Assembly: GCA_025055285.1 (NCBI GenBank)
Contig: JANWXM010000024.1
Location: 1-55,337, forward strand
Length of the DNA: 55,337 nucleotides
Direction: 5' to 3'
Source: Saprospiraceae bacterium
Lineage (GTDB): Bacteria > Bacteroidota > Bacteroidia > Chitinophagales > Saprospiraceae
A program made the translations under genes and the position numbers. Position 1 is the first letter of the stretch. The number at the start of each line of letters is the position of its first letter. Positions 45,097 through 54,990 of the stretch are shown here, in pieces. A model generated the notes under the pieces. It saw nothing but the letters and a program-made list of their open reading frames with translations, searched no databases and had not been told where the DNA came from.

Positions 45097-46089
45097 TTAT
45101 AGCTCTACGACGAAGACCGTTCCTCGAGGGTAATTGTCGCAAACGCTAATAGAGCCTCCGTGCAAGCGCACAATCTGACTTACGATGTAGAGGCCTAGTC
45201 CAGTTCCCGTAGTTTGGCGCGTCTCTTCATTGCCGATGCGATAAAACTTTTCGAAGATGGCCGATTTTTCTGCATCGGGAATACCTACGCCTTGGTCAGC
45301 TACTGTCAGACGCATCTGGCGGCCGGGAAGTGGAGTTACGCTTATGCGCACGGGAGCGTCAGGAGGCGAATACTTGAGCGCGTTGTCGAGCAGGTTTTGC
45401 ACGACAGAGGTCAATCCGAGGCGATCGGCTTGGATGGGCGGAAAATTCGCGGGAATTTCTACCTCGACACAGGCCTTTGGGAAGCGTACCTTGGCATTGG
45501 CGACGCAATCTTGAATGACAGCGCTTACGTCTACCGGCTCGGGTTGAGGCTGCCAATTATCCTCTAAACGAGCAGCCAGCAGCAAGTCGTCTACTAATGT
45601 TTGCAGCCGAGCAGCATCGCGCATGCCATTAGAGCAGATCTGCTCGATTTGTTCGCGGTTGAGCGCGCGCCGGGCCATCGTTTCTAGAGCCAACCGCATG
45701 GCCGCGACGGGTGATTTGAGTTCGTGAGTAATGCTTAACAGGAAATTGCGTCGCTGGCGCGCTAAAGCTACCTCGCGTCGCGCAGCGCGATTAATAACCC
45801 AAAGGCCAAACATCAGACACAGCGTAAAGAAAATGCCTTCTGACAGGATCATGCGCCGATGCCGACGATGGCGGTCTAGCAGCACTTGATACTCTGCTGT
45901 CTCGCGTAGTGCATCAGAGTCTAGGTTGAGGCTATCTCGACGGTACTTCTGCACCAAAACTTGCACTGAAGCTGCGAGGAGTCGGTCGTTTTGACGCCAT
46001 AGTTCAATGGCCCACCATGCAAAGGCCAATACCATATAGGTAAGTACAGCCGTGGTAAGCCATTGCAGGGAGGAGCGCTTTGGTTTCAT
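45097..46089 (-). CDS. sensor histidine kinase
   Basis: 330 residues with two membrane helices (about 10-30 and 80-100) around a small periplasmic sensor region. The dimerisation box is SITHELKSPVAAMRL, phosphoacceptor His122, and the ATPase has LDNALKYSPPDAP (N box), VADQGVGIP (G1) and GTGLGLYI (G2). It senses an unknown signal and phosphorylates a response regulator, but no regulator gene is next to it. It lies 63 bp after the FKBP gene with a perfect hairpin between them. Confidence 0.9.
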   Translation of the reverse strand: MKPKRSSLQWLTTAVLTYMVLAFAWWAIELWRQNDRLLAASVQVLVQKYRRDSLNLDSDALRETAEYQVLLDRHRRHRRMILSEGIFFTLCLMFGLWVINRAARREVALARQRRNFLLSITHELKSPVAAMRLALETMARRALNREQIEQICSNGMRDAARLQTLVDDLLLAARLEDNWQPQPEPVDVSAVIQDCVANAKVRFPKACVEVEIPANFPPIQADRLGLTSVVQNLLDNALKYSPPDAPVRISVTPLPGRQMRLTVADQGVGIPDAEKSAIFEKFYRIGNEETRQTTGTGLGLYIVSQIVRLHGGSISVCDNYPRGTVFVVEL

Positions 46090-46101
46090 GTGTCATCTTT
46101 T

Positions 46102-46142
46102 TTGAGATGGCACCTCTCACAAAACGGCAGGTGCCATCTCAA
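46102..46142. repeat. perfect hairpin between FKBP and kinase genes
   Basis: Arms TTGAGATGGCACCT (46102-46115) and AGGTGCCATCTCAA (46129-46142) pair over 14 bp around a 13-nt loop. On neither strand is it followed by a U-tract, and on the minus strand it is followed by AAAA, so it is not a standard rho-independent terminator. It may attenuate read-through or protect the mRNA end. Confidence 0.6.
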
Positions 46143-46152
46143 CCAAGAGAAC

Positions 46153-46830
46153 TTATTCTTTTGGATTGATTTCGAGGAGTTCTACTTCGAAGATCAACAC
46201 CGAGTTGGGCTTGATTTTAGGGCTAGGGCTGCGCTCGCCGTAGGCAAGTTCAGCGGGAATTACAAACTTAAACTTATCGCCTACGCGCATAAGTTGAAGC
46301 CCCTCCGTCCAGCCGGCAATGACTTGATTTAGGCCAAAGGTGGCAGGCTGGCCGCGTTCTACGCTGCTGTCGAATACCGAACCGTCGATATTTGTGCCAT
46401 GGTAGTGTACTTTAACACGGTCGGTAGCCTTAGGGCTTTCTTTGCCTTCGCCGCGTTTGAGTATTTCGTACTGCAGACCACTGGCCGTAGTTATCACTCC
46501 AGGGCGCTTCTTGTTCTCTTCTAAGAACTTTAATCCAGCAGCTTTGCTCTCCTCTCCAGCGCGGCGCTGCTGCTCCTGGCTGTATCGCCCGTAGACTAAC
46601 GTCGCTGTCTGCTGATCCATCGGCAACTCTGCTTCCCGAAGTACGTCATACAGGCCCCGAGCCAACATCTCCAGATTCAACCAGGAGGATAACTGGCGCT
46701 TGAGACTATTGCCGATGATCATACCATAAGCATAACTCGCGCTGTCTTGAGCACTTTTGAGCGTAACGCGCTGAGCGTTCAGGGTACTAACTGTTGCAAG
46801 AAAAAGCAACAACGGAATGATTCTATTCAT
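46153..46830 (-). CDS. FKBP-type peptidyl-prolyl cis-trans isomerase, secreted
   Basis: 225 residues. A signal peptide (IIPLLLFLATVSTLNAQ) and an N-terminal dimerisation region typical of FkpA/Mip-like proteins precede an FKBP domain at about 110-222: GEGKESPKATDRVKVHYHGT, VFDSSVERGQPATF, GWTEGLQLMRVGDKF, PAELAYGE and LIFEVELLEI. It speeds proline isomerisation of periplasmic proteins. It precedes the kinase on the same strand and follows the M20 dipeptidase, which is probably in a separate transcript given a 78-bp gap. Confidence 0.9.
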   Translation of the reverse strand: MNRIIPLLLFLATVSTLNAQRVTLKSAQDSASYAYGMIIGNSLKRQLSSWLNLEMLARGLYDVLREAELPMDQQTATLVYGRYSQEQQRRAGEESKAAGLKFLEENKKRPGVITTASGLQYEILKRGEGKESPKATDRVKVHYHGTNIDGSVFDSSVERGQPATFGLNQVIAGWTEGLQLMRVGDKFKFVIPAELAYGERSPSPKIKPNSVLIFEVELLEINPKE

Positions 46831-46908
46831 AAACTTCGTCTTATTAAATGTTTGTGTTTTTCGTGTAGTAGCGGGATGAGGCCGGAGGTGTTCTCAACGG
46901 GCTTTGGC

Positions 46909-48306
46909 CTACCGGTGGTTTTTCATCGCTGCATAAATTTGATAAAAATGCGGGATCGTCTCTATGCCCTTGTAGAAGTTAAACAGTCCGTAGTGTTCAT
47001 TGGGCGAATGGATGTTGTCGGAATCTAAGCCAAATCCCATTAAGACTGAATGAACGCCAAGCACTTGTTGAAACATGGCTACAATAGGGATGCTACCTCC
47101 TCCGCGCTGTGGGACTGGCTTTTTGCCAAAGGTGAGTTCCATCGCTTTTTCAGCCGCTTGGTATTCGACGCTAGTTGTAGGGATGACAATGGGAAGGCCG
47201 CCGTGTAGGGCTTTCACCTTAACTTTCACGTAGGGCGGAGCGATCTTTTCGAAGTATCGTTGAAAGAGTCGCTCAATTTTTTCTGGCTTTTGATTGGGCA
47301 CTAGGCGCATCGAGATTTTAGCGCAAGCCTTCGAAGGGAGCACAGTTTTGGCGCCCTCTCCCGTGTAGCCACCCCAGATACCGTTGACATCTAACGTTGG
47401 CCGAATTCCTGTGCGCTCGATTGTGGTGTATCCCTTTTCACCCCATAGCGCCTGCACGCCCAGATCCCTCATGTAGGCTTCTTCGTCGAAGGGCACGGCG
47501 TTGAGGCGTTTGCGTTCCTTTCGGCTGACTTTTTCGACGTCCTCGTAAAAGCCTTTAATAGTAACGCGGCCTCTTTTGTCGTGCAGCGAGGCGATCATCC
47601 GGCAAAGGACGTTTATTGGATTGGCTACAGCACCGCCGTAGACGCCTGAATGCAGGTCGCGGTTGGGCCCAGTAACTTCCACTTCCATATAAGCCAGCCC
47701 GCGCAGGCCCACGGTGAGGCTGGGGGTTTCGTTGTCTATGATGCTGGTATCGGAGATAAGCACCACGTCGCAGGCTAGCAGGTCGTGGTTTTGCCGGCAA
47801 AAGGCCTCTAAATGTTTGGAGCCCACTTCCTCTTCGCCCTCGATCATGAACTTGACGTTGCAGGGCAGCGTATGGGTGCGAAGCATGGCCTCGAAGGCTT
47901 TCACGTGCATGAAGAATTGCCCTTTGTCGTCGCAGGCGCCGCGGGCGAAGACAGCGCCCTGCGGGTGTAGGTCAGTTTTCTTGACGACTGGCTCGAAGGG
48001 CGGGCTGTCCCACAGGTCGAGCGGGTCGGGCGGTTGCACGTCGTAATGGCCGTACACGAGTACTGTGGGCGCCGCCGGGTTTACCTGCTTTTCACCGTAG
48101 ACAATAGGATGGCCTTCAGTGGGAATAACAGATACATTATCGGCGCCTGCCTGGCGCAGGTGTTCGGCAGTGGCCTCAGCCATGCGCTGAACATCAGCAG
48201 CATACTGAGGGTCAGCGCTGATGGAAGGAATGCGCAGCAGGTCGAGTAGCTCGCTCAAGAATCGCTCGCGATGCGCTTCAAGGTAAGTGTGAAGTTCTTT
48301 CTTCAT
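46909..48306 (-). CDS. M20-family dipeptidase
   Basis: 465 residues. The metallopeptidase ligands are clear: GHYDVQPPDP (metal-binding His and Asp), RGACDDKGQ (bridging Asp), EGEEEVGSKH (catalytic and metal Glu), LISDTS (Asp) and IHSPNE (His). The dimerisation domain with LHSGVYGGAVANP is of the CNDP/carnosinase-like group, not ArgE or DapE. It has no signal peptide and is expected to be cytoplasmic, cleaving dipeptides. The neighbours do not tell the substrate. Confidence 0.92.
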   Translation of the reverse strand: MKKELHTYLEAHRERFLSELLDLLRIPSISADPQYAADVQRMAEATAEHLRQAGADNVSVIPTEGHPIVYGEKQVNPAAPTVLVYGHYDVQPPDPLDLWDSPPFEPVVKKTDLHPQGAVFARGACDDKGQFFMHVKAFEAMLRTHTLPCNVKFMIEGEEEVGSKHLEAFCRQNHDLLACDVVLISDTSIIDNETPSLTVGLRGLAYMEVEVTGPNRDLHSGVYGGAVANPINVLCRMIASLHDKRGRVTIKGFYEDVEKVSRKERKRLNAVPFDEEAYMRDLGVQALWGEKGYTTIERTGIRPTLDVNGIWGGYTGEGAKTVLPSKACAKISMRLVPNQKPEKIERLFQRYFEKIAPPYVKVKVKALHGGLPIVIPTTSVEYQAAEKAMELTFGKKPVPQRGGGSIPIVAMFQQVLGVHSVLMGFGLDSDNIHSPNEHYGLFNFYKGIETIPHFYQIYAAMKNHR

Positions 48307-48525
48307 GCGTTCGGTTGGCGTTTGGAAAAGCTACGGCAGCTTTTCGTTCTTTAAGCGCGGCAAAGTTCTCAATTCGGTTCTCCCTAACCAAATTTCTCGC
48401 TCATGTGGGAAAGGAGTGCTCATCCCGCAATTCGAATTCGTCCCAGATTTTAGCCATTTCGCCCCTGTTTTTAGGGCATTTGTCAAGGGTTCATAAAAAT
48501 AAAATACAATTATCTTTTAAAAACT

Positions 48526-48533
48526 TATCTTTG
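48526..48533 (+). promoter_or_regulatory. -7 element of the HYR surface protein gene
   Basis: TATCTTTG fits TAnnTTTG, 73 bp before ATG 48607. The sequence between 48490 and 48530 is strongly A+T-rich. The rest of the 300-bp gap 48307-48606 shows no gene. Confidence 0.5.
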
Positions 48534-48606
48534 CCCGCGAAAATCCAAAAGCCGGACAACTCTTTGACTTTTAATCAGTATTATCACATAAAAAAACAAC
48601 AAATTT

Positions 48607-51600
48607 ATGGTATCTCGTGTACTTCTCATCAGTCTCTTGTGGCTGCACGCCTTCTGCTTATCTGGCCAAATCTCGATTACTTCTTTCGGGATCCCCTACA
48701 ACCAAAATTTTGACGTTTTAGCATCATCAGGAACAAACATCCCGTGGTCAAACAACACTACTATTCCGGGATGGTATCTCTTTCGCCAGCCGGCGCCGGG
48801 CACAGCCCTGACGGCTTATAATGCCTCAGATGGCAGTTCGACTACCGGCTCCATGTACAGCTTCGGTTCCATCTCCAGCTCGGAGCGCGCCTTAGGGGCC
48901 ATTGCGTCGGGTGGTGCATATTGGGGTAGTCCGGGCGCTGGATCCGTAGCAGGGTGGATAGCCGTTGCCTTTCAGAACAACACGGGAAAGACCGTTTCGA
49001 AAATTTCGTTCACATACGACGGAGAGCAATGGCGAGATGCAAACACTACACCACAGTCCCTCATTGTGGAGTACGGCATTGGAGCTTCCTTTACCACGGT
49101 GAGTAGTTGGACCTTGGCGGGGACTTCCTTCAACTTTACGAGCCCGGTAAACAGCAACTCTGGCGCTATAAATGGCAATACGGTAGGTAAAGTGCCCAAC
49201 ATAGGCGGATCTATACCTATAACATGGAATAATGGAGATATCCTTTGGATTCGTTGGCGAATCACGAATGCGATAGGCAACGACCACGGTCTTAGCATAG
49301 ATAACTTCCAGTTTATCCTGCCTGAATACGATGTGTCTGTCGGAGGAGGTTCGATTGTGGTTACTGACTTGGCGGGAAACAGCGACCTGCTCTTAGCAGA
49401 TGAGCCTTCCGTGGGTAATATTAGGTTTACTACGATTGCTCCGGTTCGAACGTATTCGCTTAACAACGGCCCTACGCAACCCTTCCCAGTTTCTATATCG
49501 CTTAGTGGAACAAACGATGTTACAATAAATGCAGAAGAAGGTAATGATGTCATAGATGTGCATGGCTTTACAGCGCCCTTTCCCAACCTGACGATTAACG
49601 GCGATGAAGGCAATGACAACGTCAATTTCTATGGCGATATAACCTTTATACCGGGAGCAACGTTGGACTTGGTCCTCACTAACGATGCATCTCCGCCCGG
49701 CGTTGATGCTGTCTACTTCCTTAGCGATGCGGATCTATCGTTGTCTAACACGAACGTCTATATTGACGTAACGCGCAATGTTTTGTTTGCTCCTGGCACT
49801 AGCTTAGTGCTAGACAATGGGACAATTGATATTCAGGCAAATTGGCTGTTTCCCTATACCTCTGGAAGCTTTACAGGAATTTTTGTAGACGGTGGCCTTG
49901 TCAAAACAACAGGCGATTTTTCGACAATATCTCTTAAAGGAAGAGGAGGCGATAATGGTGGCGGTCAGCACGGTATAGAAGTTGCGAACAACGGAGCCGT
50001 AATTGCCGATGCAGGCTACCTTTCCTTAACAGGTTATGGAGGGCCTGCCTCAGGGGATGCTAATATGGGAGTGTCTATCGTGGGAAATAGCGTGGTTTCG
50101 GGATACTTTCTTGTTGACATATCAGGATATGGAGGAGGTCAGGGCGCTTCAAATTTTAATTGCGGTGTACACACCTTTCAATCGCCGTCGATTACTTCTG
50201 GCAATGGCATTGTCAGTATATTTGGTGATGGAGGCGATCCCACAGGCGACCAAAACCACGGCGTTTTGCTGCGCGATAGCGCCATCGTTACAGCTCAAAT
50301 TTCCTGTAGTGTTACTGGATATGGCGGTGGCAGCGGTAATTCTAAATTTAATGTAGGCGTTTTTATCGAAGAAAAGGCAAAGGTAAATTCTCTCAATCAT
50401 AGTGTTTACCTCTACGGTTACGGCGCGTCAAATGTTAGTGGAGGGTCCAACCATGGCATATTGATACGCAATAATTCAGCGGGGGTATCGGCAAATTTTA
50501 TTGCCTTTTTCTTAGGGCACGGTGGGGGCATTCTCTCGTCTTCCTCTGAGTTTAACACGGGAATTCTCGTGGAATCAGATGCTGTAGTAAGCGGCGATGT
50601 TGTCGACATGACTGGAGTTGGAGGACCTTCAAACGGCGACTTCAACCGAGGAGTCTTGATCCGATTGAATGCACAAATCAATGCGAACTCCTATTTTTGG
50701 GGCAATGGTTCTGGCGGCTTCGGTACAGGCGAAGCGAATGTAGGATTTAACATGGCAACGAATGCGAGCATTAATGTCTCTAATGGCGGAGCTAGTATTT
50801 CAGGTAACGGAGGTGGAGGCACGCCCACGAATCAAGGAGTTCGCTTCGCTTTCGGTCCTAGTTTAACGGCGAATGGCCCGATAAGTATCTACGGCATAGG
50901 AGGCACGAATGCCTCGGGTACAGGGGGGTATGGCGTCTTTTTAAGGGATATGGGAACGAGTATAACCTCTCTCAGTGGAAACATCACCGTACAGGGTCTC
51001 GAGGGTGCTGGAGCGGACAATTACGGTATCGCGATGACAGGCGGCTCCATATCCTCGTCAGGCGGCGGAAACATTTATTTGTATGCCAACAGCATGGATT
51101 TGGACGCACCAGCCTCGATCAGTACAGCGGGTACTGCATTTTTGATTAATCAAGGCCTTATCATTCCGATTAACGTGGGTTCAACTACAGACGTGCTAGG
51201 CGGACCGCTGTCGCTCTCGGATGCCGAATTGGATTTGGTGTCGGCGCCCGTTATTCATATTGGCGATCAGTTCTTTACCGGAGACATCTCCATCACTGCA
51301 CCCATAAGCATCACTATTCCCTCTGTTCAAGTGCTTTTGAACTCTAACAGAGACATTCTCTTTCCTCCCACAGGAGGAACCTTCGATGTGGGTTTAACGG
51401 GCAGTTTGTTTTTGAATGGAGGTTTCACTCCTTCTCATGGAGTGTATCCCGACAAGAGCAACGTAGATGTGCGATGTGCTCCTTCTACATTGACTCTTTC
51501 ATCCTTTACCAGTTTGAACATTATCATCAATGGTACGACGCCAGGTGACGGCACGGGCAGTACGTATACACAATTAAACGTAGAGGGGGCCGTTAATCTA

Positions 51601-53481
51601 AACAACGCTACGCTGCAGCTTTCAGGTTCGTACGTACCTACAGGTGGAGAGGTTTTCGTCATAGTTGTCAACGATGGTACGGATGCTGTATCGGGCACTT
51701 TTGCGGGTTTGCCCGAGGGAGCGACTATCCCCAACATCTTGGGCAGCGGCCTAAATGCGACGATTACTTATGTGGGCAATACGGGTAACGATGTTGTCAT
51801 CATTGTTCAGGGCTCTTGCCCGCCGCCGACATTTACCACCTGCCCCTCCAACATTGTAGTGCCCAATACCCCGGGCCAGTGTGGCGCCGTGGTGAACTAC
51901 ACGGCAGTGGCTACCGGCACGCCTGCGCCTACGCTAACATATACGTTTAGCGGCGCCACGACGGGCAGCGGCAGCGGCACGGGTTCGGGTTCCTTCTTCA
52001 ACGTAGGCACTACCAACGTAGTTATTACGGCTTCGAATGGATGTCCGCCCAATGCCGTTTGTAGCTTCCAAGTGACGGTGAATGATACGCAGGCTCCAAC
52101 TATTACGTGTCCGCCGACGCAGACGCTGGTGCTGGGAACCAATTGCCAGGCCACAGTGCCGGCGTACGCGCCGGCCTCGGTCAGCGACAACTGCACGGCC
52201 AGCCCGACGGTAACGCAGTCGCCTGCAGCCGGCACGACGGTCAGCGGCACGGGGCCCTTTACCGTGACGCTGACGGCTACTGATGCCAGTGGCAACACGG
52301 GGACGTGCACCTTTACGGTGAACAAAGTGGACAATACAAAACCTTCGATCACGTGTCCGCCGACGCAGACGTTGGTATTGAATGCCTCTTGCCAGGCCAC
52401 GGTGCCGGCGTACTCGCCTGCTTCGGTCAGCGACAACTGCACGGCCAGCCCGACGGTAACGCAGTCGCCTGCGGCCGGCACGACGGTCAGCGGCACGGGT
52501 CCCTTTACCGTGACGCTGACGGCTACTGATGCCAGTGGCAACACGGGGACGTGCACGTTCACAGTGAACAAAGTGGACAATACAAAACCTTCGATCACGT
52601 GTCCGCCGACGCAGACGTTAGTGTTGAATGCCTCTTGCCAGGCCACGGTGCCGGTGTACTCGCCTGCTTCGGTCAGCGACAACTGCACGACCAGCCCAAC
52701 GGTAACGCAGTCGCCTGCGGCTGGCACGACGGTTAGCGGTGCGGGGCCCTTCACCGTAACGCTAACGGCCACCGACGCCAGTGGCAACACAGGGACTTGC
52801 ACGTTCACCGTGAACAAGGTAGACAACACGCCGCCTTCGATTACCTGCCCGCCGACGCAGACGCTGACGCTCAATGCCTCTTGCCAGGCTACACTGCCGG
52901 CCTACTTGCCTGCTGCAGTCAGCGATAATTGTACTGCAAATCCGACAATTACTCAGTCGCCAGCAGCGGGTACGACTGTCGTCAACACGGGCCCGATAAC
53001 TGTTACGCTTACCGCTACGGATGCTAGTCTCAACACGGTAACGTGTTCCTTCACCGTTAATAAAGTTGGGCCAGCGGCTTGCGGCGGTGCGGATGCCGAT
53101 GGCGACGGATCGTTTTTGCCAGACGATTGCAACGACAACGATCCGACCGTATATCCTGGCGCTCCGGAGCTGTGCGATGGTAAAGACAACGACTGCGATG
53201 GCCAGGTGGACGAGGATTTGCCACCCCTGGTCATCACTTGCCCCTCCAGCGTTCCTGTGCTTATTCCGAACAGCTCCTGCCAGGCTACACTCGGAGACTA
53301 CACTTCTCTTGCCTCGGTCAGCGGCGGATGTGGTGCACCACTCAATCCGATTGTCCAGACGCCTCCAGCAGGTACTATCGTCAACCCAGGTAGAGTAGCC
53401 ATCCAGCTTACTGTTAGCAATACCGCTGGACAGACTGCTACTTGCCGATTTAATGTAACTATTCAGGGCAACTGCCATTAA
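48607..53481 (+). CDS. giant secreted surface protein with beta-helix and HYR repeats
   Basis: 1624 residues with a signal peptide (VLLISLLWLHAFCLSGQ). Residues 20-250 form a jelly-roll-like domain; from about 330 to 950 is a Gly/Asn/Ser-rich region of beta-helix character (NNGAVIADAGYLSLTGYGGP). From about 1070 there are cysteine-paired HYR modules, of which four (52090-53075) are near-identical 82-residue units (CPPTQTLVLNASCQATVPAY). A putative calcium-binding MopE motif follows (DADGDGSFLPDDCNDNDP), then a last HYR-like module ending in GNCH. I see no T9SS C-terminal sorting domain, so how it stays on the surface is unclear. Likely adhesion or matrix protein. Confidence 0.88.
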   Translation: MVSRVLLISLLWLHAFCLSGQISITSFGIPYNQNFDVLASSGTNIPWSNNTTIPGWYLFRQPAPGTALTAYNASDGSSTTGSMYSFGSISSSERALGAIASGGAYWGSPGAGSVAGWIAVAFQNNTGKTVSKISFTYDGEQWRDANTTPQSLIVEYGIGASFTTVSSWTLAGTSFNFTSPVNSNSGAINGNTVGKVPNIGGSIPITWNNGDILWIRWRITNAIGNDHGLSIDNFQFILPEYDVSVGGGSIVVTDLAGNSDLLLADEPSVGNIRFTTIAPVRTYSLNNGPTQPFPVSISLSGTNDVTINAEEGNDVIDVHGFTAPFPNLTINGDEGNDNVNFYGDITFIPGATLDLVLTNDASPPGVDAVYFLSDADLSLSNTNVYIDVTRNVLFAPGTSLVLDNGTIDIQANWLFPYTSGSFTGIFVDGGLVKTTGDFSTISLKGRGGDNGGGQHGIEVANNGAVIADAGYLSLTGYGGPASGDANMGVSIVGNSVVSGYFLVDISGYGGGQGASNFNCGVHTFQSPSITSGNGIVSIFGDGGDPTGDQNHGVLLRDSAIVTAQISCSVTGYGGGSGNSKFNVGVFIEEKAKVNSLNHSVYLYGYGASNVSGGSNHGILIRNNSAGVSANFIAFFLGHGGGILSSSSEFNTGILVESDAVVSGDVVDMTGVGGPSNGDFNRGVLIRLNAQINANSYFWGNGSGGFGTGEANVGFNMATNASINVSNGGASISGNGGGGTPTNQGVRFAFGPSLTANGPISIYGIGGTNASGTGGYGVFLRDMGTSITSLSGNITVQGLEGAGADNYGIAMTGGSISSSGGGNIYLYANSMDLDAPASISTAGTAFLINQGLIIPINVGSTTDVLGGPLSLSDAELDLVSAPVIHIGDQFFTGDISITAPISITIPSVQVLLNSNRDILFPPTGGTFDVGLTGSLFLNGGFTPSHGVYPDKSNVDVRCAPSTLTLSSFTSLNIIINGTTPGDGTGSTYTQLNVEGAVNLNNATLQLSGSYVPTGGEVFVIVVNDGTDAVSGTFAGLPEGATIPNILGSGLNATITYVGNTGNDVVIIVQGSCPPPTFTTCPSNIVVPNTPGQCGAVVNYTAVATGTPAPTLTYTFSGATTGSGSGTGSGSFFNVGTTNVVITASNGCPPNAVCSFQVTVNDTQAPTITCPPTQTLVLGTNCQATVPAYAPASVSDNCTASPTVTQSPAAGTTVSGTGPFTVTLTATDASGNTGTCTFTVNKVDNTKPSITCPPTQTLVLNASCQATVPAYSPASVSDNCTASPTVTQSPAAGTTVSGTGPFTVTLTATDASGNTGTCTFTVNKVDNTKPSITCPPTQTLVLNASCQATVPVYSPASVSDNCTTSPTVTQSPAAGTTVSGAGPFTVTLTATDASGNTGTCTFTVNKVDNTPPSITCPPTQTLTLNASCQATLPAYLPAAVSDNCTANPTITQSPAAGTTVVNTGPITVTLTATDASLNTVTCSFTVNKVGPAACGGADADGDGSFLPDDCNDNDPTVYPGAPELCDGKDNDCDGQVDEDLPPLVITCPSSVPVLIPNSSCQATLGDYTSLASVSGGCGAPLNPIVQTPPAGTIVNPGRVAIQLTVSNTAGQTATCRFNVTIQGNCH
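52090..53075 (+). repeat. four tandem 246-bp repeats (HYR modules) inside the surface protein gene
   Basis: The marker CCGCCGACGCAGACG occurs at 52111, 52357, 52603 and 52849, exactly 246 bp (82 codons) apart. The first three copies are almost identical in DNA; the fourth has diverged. Such near-identity invites copy-number change by recombination and can mislead assembly. Confidence 0.9.
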
Positions 53482-53510
53482 GTCAGCAAACGCTCACTGT
53501 ACTGGTGAAA

Positions 53511-53546
53511 GGCCCAACCCTATATACGAGGGTTGGGCCTTTTTTA
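53511..53546 (+). terminator. rho-independent terminator after the HYR protein gene
   Basis: Stem GGCCCAACCCT (53511-53521) pairs perfectly with AGGGTTGGGCC (53529-53539), loop of 7, followed by TTTTTTAT. It is 30 bp after the stop codon. Confidence 0.9.
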
Positions 53547-53628
53547 TCCTCGTCAAGACCTTTGCATTTATAGTTTCTTGCTCATTGGCAAGGCTTGCGC
53601 TTCTCGTGCAACACTATCGTAAGACAAC

Positions 53629-54990
53629 ATGTATCTCTTGCTTACTCGCGTTTTCTTTTTTTGTACGGTGAGTTTCCTGACCCTTTGGCTTGGCTATGAG
53701 GCTGATAGATCGGATTTTCCATCGTTAATATTAGCGTATGGAGCGTTCTTCGTCGCCTACCTGGCTATTTTGCATCTGGTGCGCAAGGGTCTCTTTTCAT
53801 TCTGGGAGTTGTGGGCAGTGGGCATAGTGCTTCGGACGCTTCTGCTTTTCAGCACACCTAACCTCTCCGACGATGTCTATCGCTTCCTGTGGGACGGTCG
53901 TTTGGCGGCGCAAGGCATTCATCCGTTCGCCTATACACCGGCGCAAGTTATGGAAGGCGGCAAAGTTTTGGTCGGTATCACGCCAGAGCTGTTTTCTAAA
54001 CTTAATTCGCCGCATTACTACACCGTTTATCCGCCGGTGTGTCAGGGCGCGTTTTGGGTGGCAGCTAAGGTGTTTCCCGAAAGCATTGCTGGTGGGGTGT
54101 TTGTCCTCAAGGTTTTCTTGTGGGCGGCAGATTTGCTGGTCTTATGGGTATTGCGGCGCTTGCATCCAAATGGTCAGGCGGCAACGGCGTACGCGCTTAA
54201 TCCGCTGGTTGTCGTAGAGGGCGTAGGAAATGCGCACTTCGAGGCAGCTATGCTGGCTTTCTTGCTCCTAGGCCTTTGGCTTGGCCAATCTTTCCACCTC
54301 CGAATCAGCGAACGCAAGCGCTGGGCCTTGGCTGCTTTGTGTTGGGCACTGGCGGTTGCCGTTAAGCTATTGCCGCTGTTGTTTTTACCAATTCTCTGGA
54401 GGGAGTTGAGAGGGCACTTGCGATGGCTCTTCTTCAGTTGTTTCACCTCTTTATGCGCGTTTTTCTTTTTACCGCTGTGGGACTGGGCGGTTTTGCAAAA
54501 CCTCTTCAATAGTCTTCAACTGTATTTTCGACAATTTGCCTTCAATGCTAGTCTTTATTACATGTTCGAAGGCGTGCTCAATGCGTTTGCCCTCAAGGAG
54601 GTGTTACGAGCGCGCCTAGCGGGGCCTCTTTTGGGAATACTGATTTTTGGAGGCGTGTGGTTTATTGCCCTCTATCGAAAGGGAGTGTTTTCGGCACTGG
54701 GCTTTGCTGACCGCATGGTATTGGCTGCCGGACTGTACTTGTTTCTAGTAACTACGGTGCATCCATGGTACGTCCTTGTGCCTTTTACCCTAAGTCTTGC
54801 CTCAAAGCGCACGCCACCTTGGCGCTTCCCAACGGTCTGGACAGCAGCGGTTTTTCTCTCCTATACCCATTATGCTAATGGCGGACTTCAAGAAAAATAC
54901 GGTTGGATTCTTGTAGAATACCTTGGTGTCTATGGAGCAATCGCGTGGGACCTCTTCTGCCTTCACAAAAGTTCTCTCGCAGGGAGATAG
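53629..54990 (+). CDS. GT87-like polytopic mannosyltransferase
   Basis: 453 residues with about ten membrane helices. The first periplasmic loop has the conserved acidic motif NLSDDVYRFLWDGRLAAQG and, later, YTVYPPVCQGAFW and ALNPLVVVEGVGNAHFEA. These match polyprenol-phosphate-dependent glycosyltransferases of the GT-C fold. It would move a sugar from a lipid-phosphate donor to a periplasmic acceptor such as a glycan or lipid. The exact donor and acceptor are unknown. Confidence 0.75.
   Translation: MYLLLTRVFFFCTVSFLTLWLGYEADRSDFPSLILAYGAFFVAYLAILHLVRKGLFSFWELWAVGIVLRTLLLFSTPNLSDDVYRFLWDGRLAAQGIHPFAYTPAQVMEGGKVLVGITPELFSKLNSPHYYTVYPPVCQGAFWVAAKVFPESIAGGVFVLKVFLWAADLLVLWVLRRLHPNGQAATAYALNPLVVVEGVGNAHFEAAMLAFLLLGLWLGQSFHLRISERKRWALAALCWALAVAVKLLPLLFLPILWRELRGHLRWLFFSCFTSLCAFFFLPLWDWAVLQNLFNSLQLYFRQFAFNASLYYMFEGVLNAFALKEVLRARLAGPLLGILIFGGVWFIALYRKGVFSALGFADRMVLAAGLYLFLVTTVHPWYVLVPFTLSLASKRTPPWRFPTVWTAAVFLSYTHYANGGLQEKYGWILVEYLGVYGAIAWDLFCLHKSSLAGR

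Noticed and set aside
51897-53478. Long minus-strand frames opposite the HYR repeats
   Set aside because: They mirror the periodic plus-strand gene, have repetitive composition and no start context.
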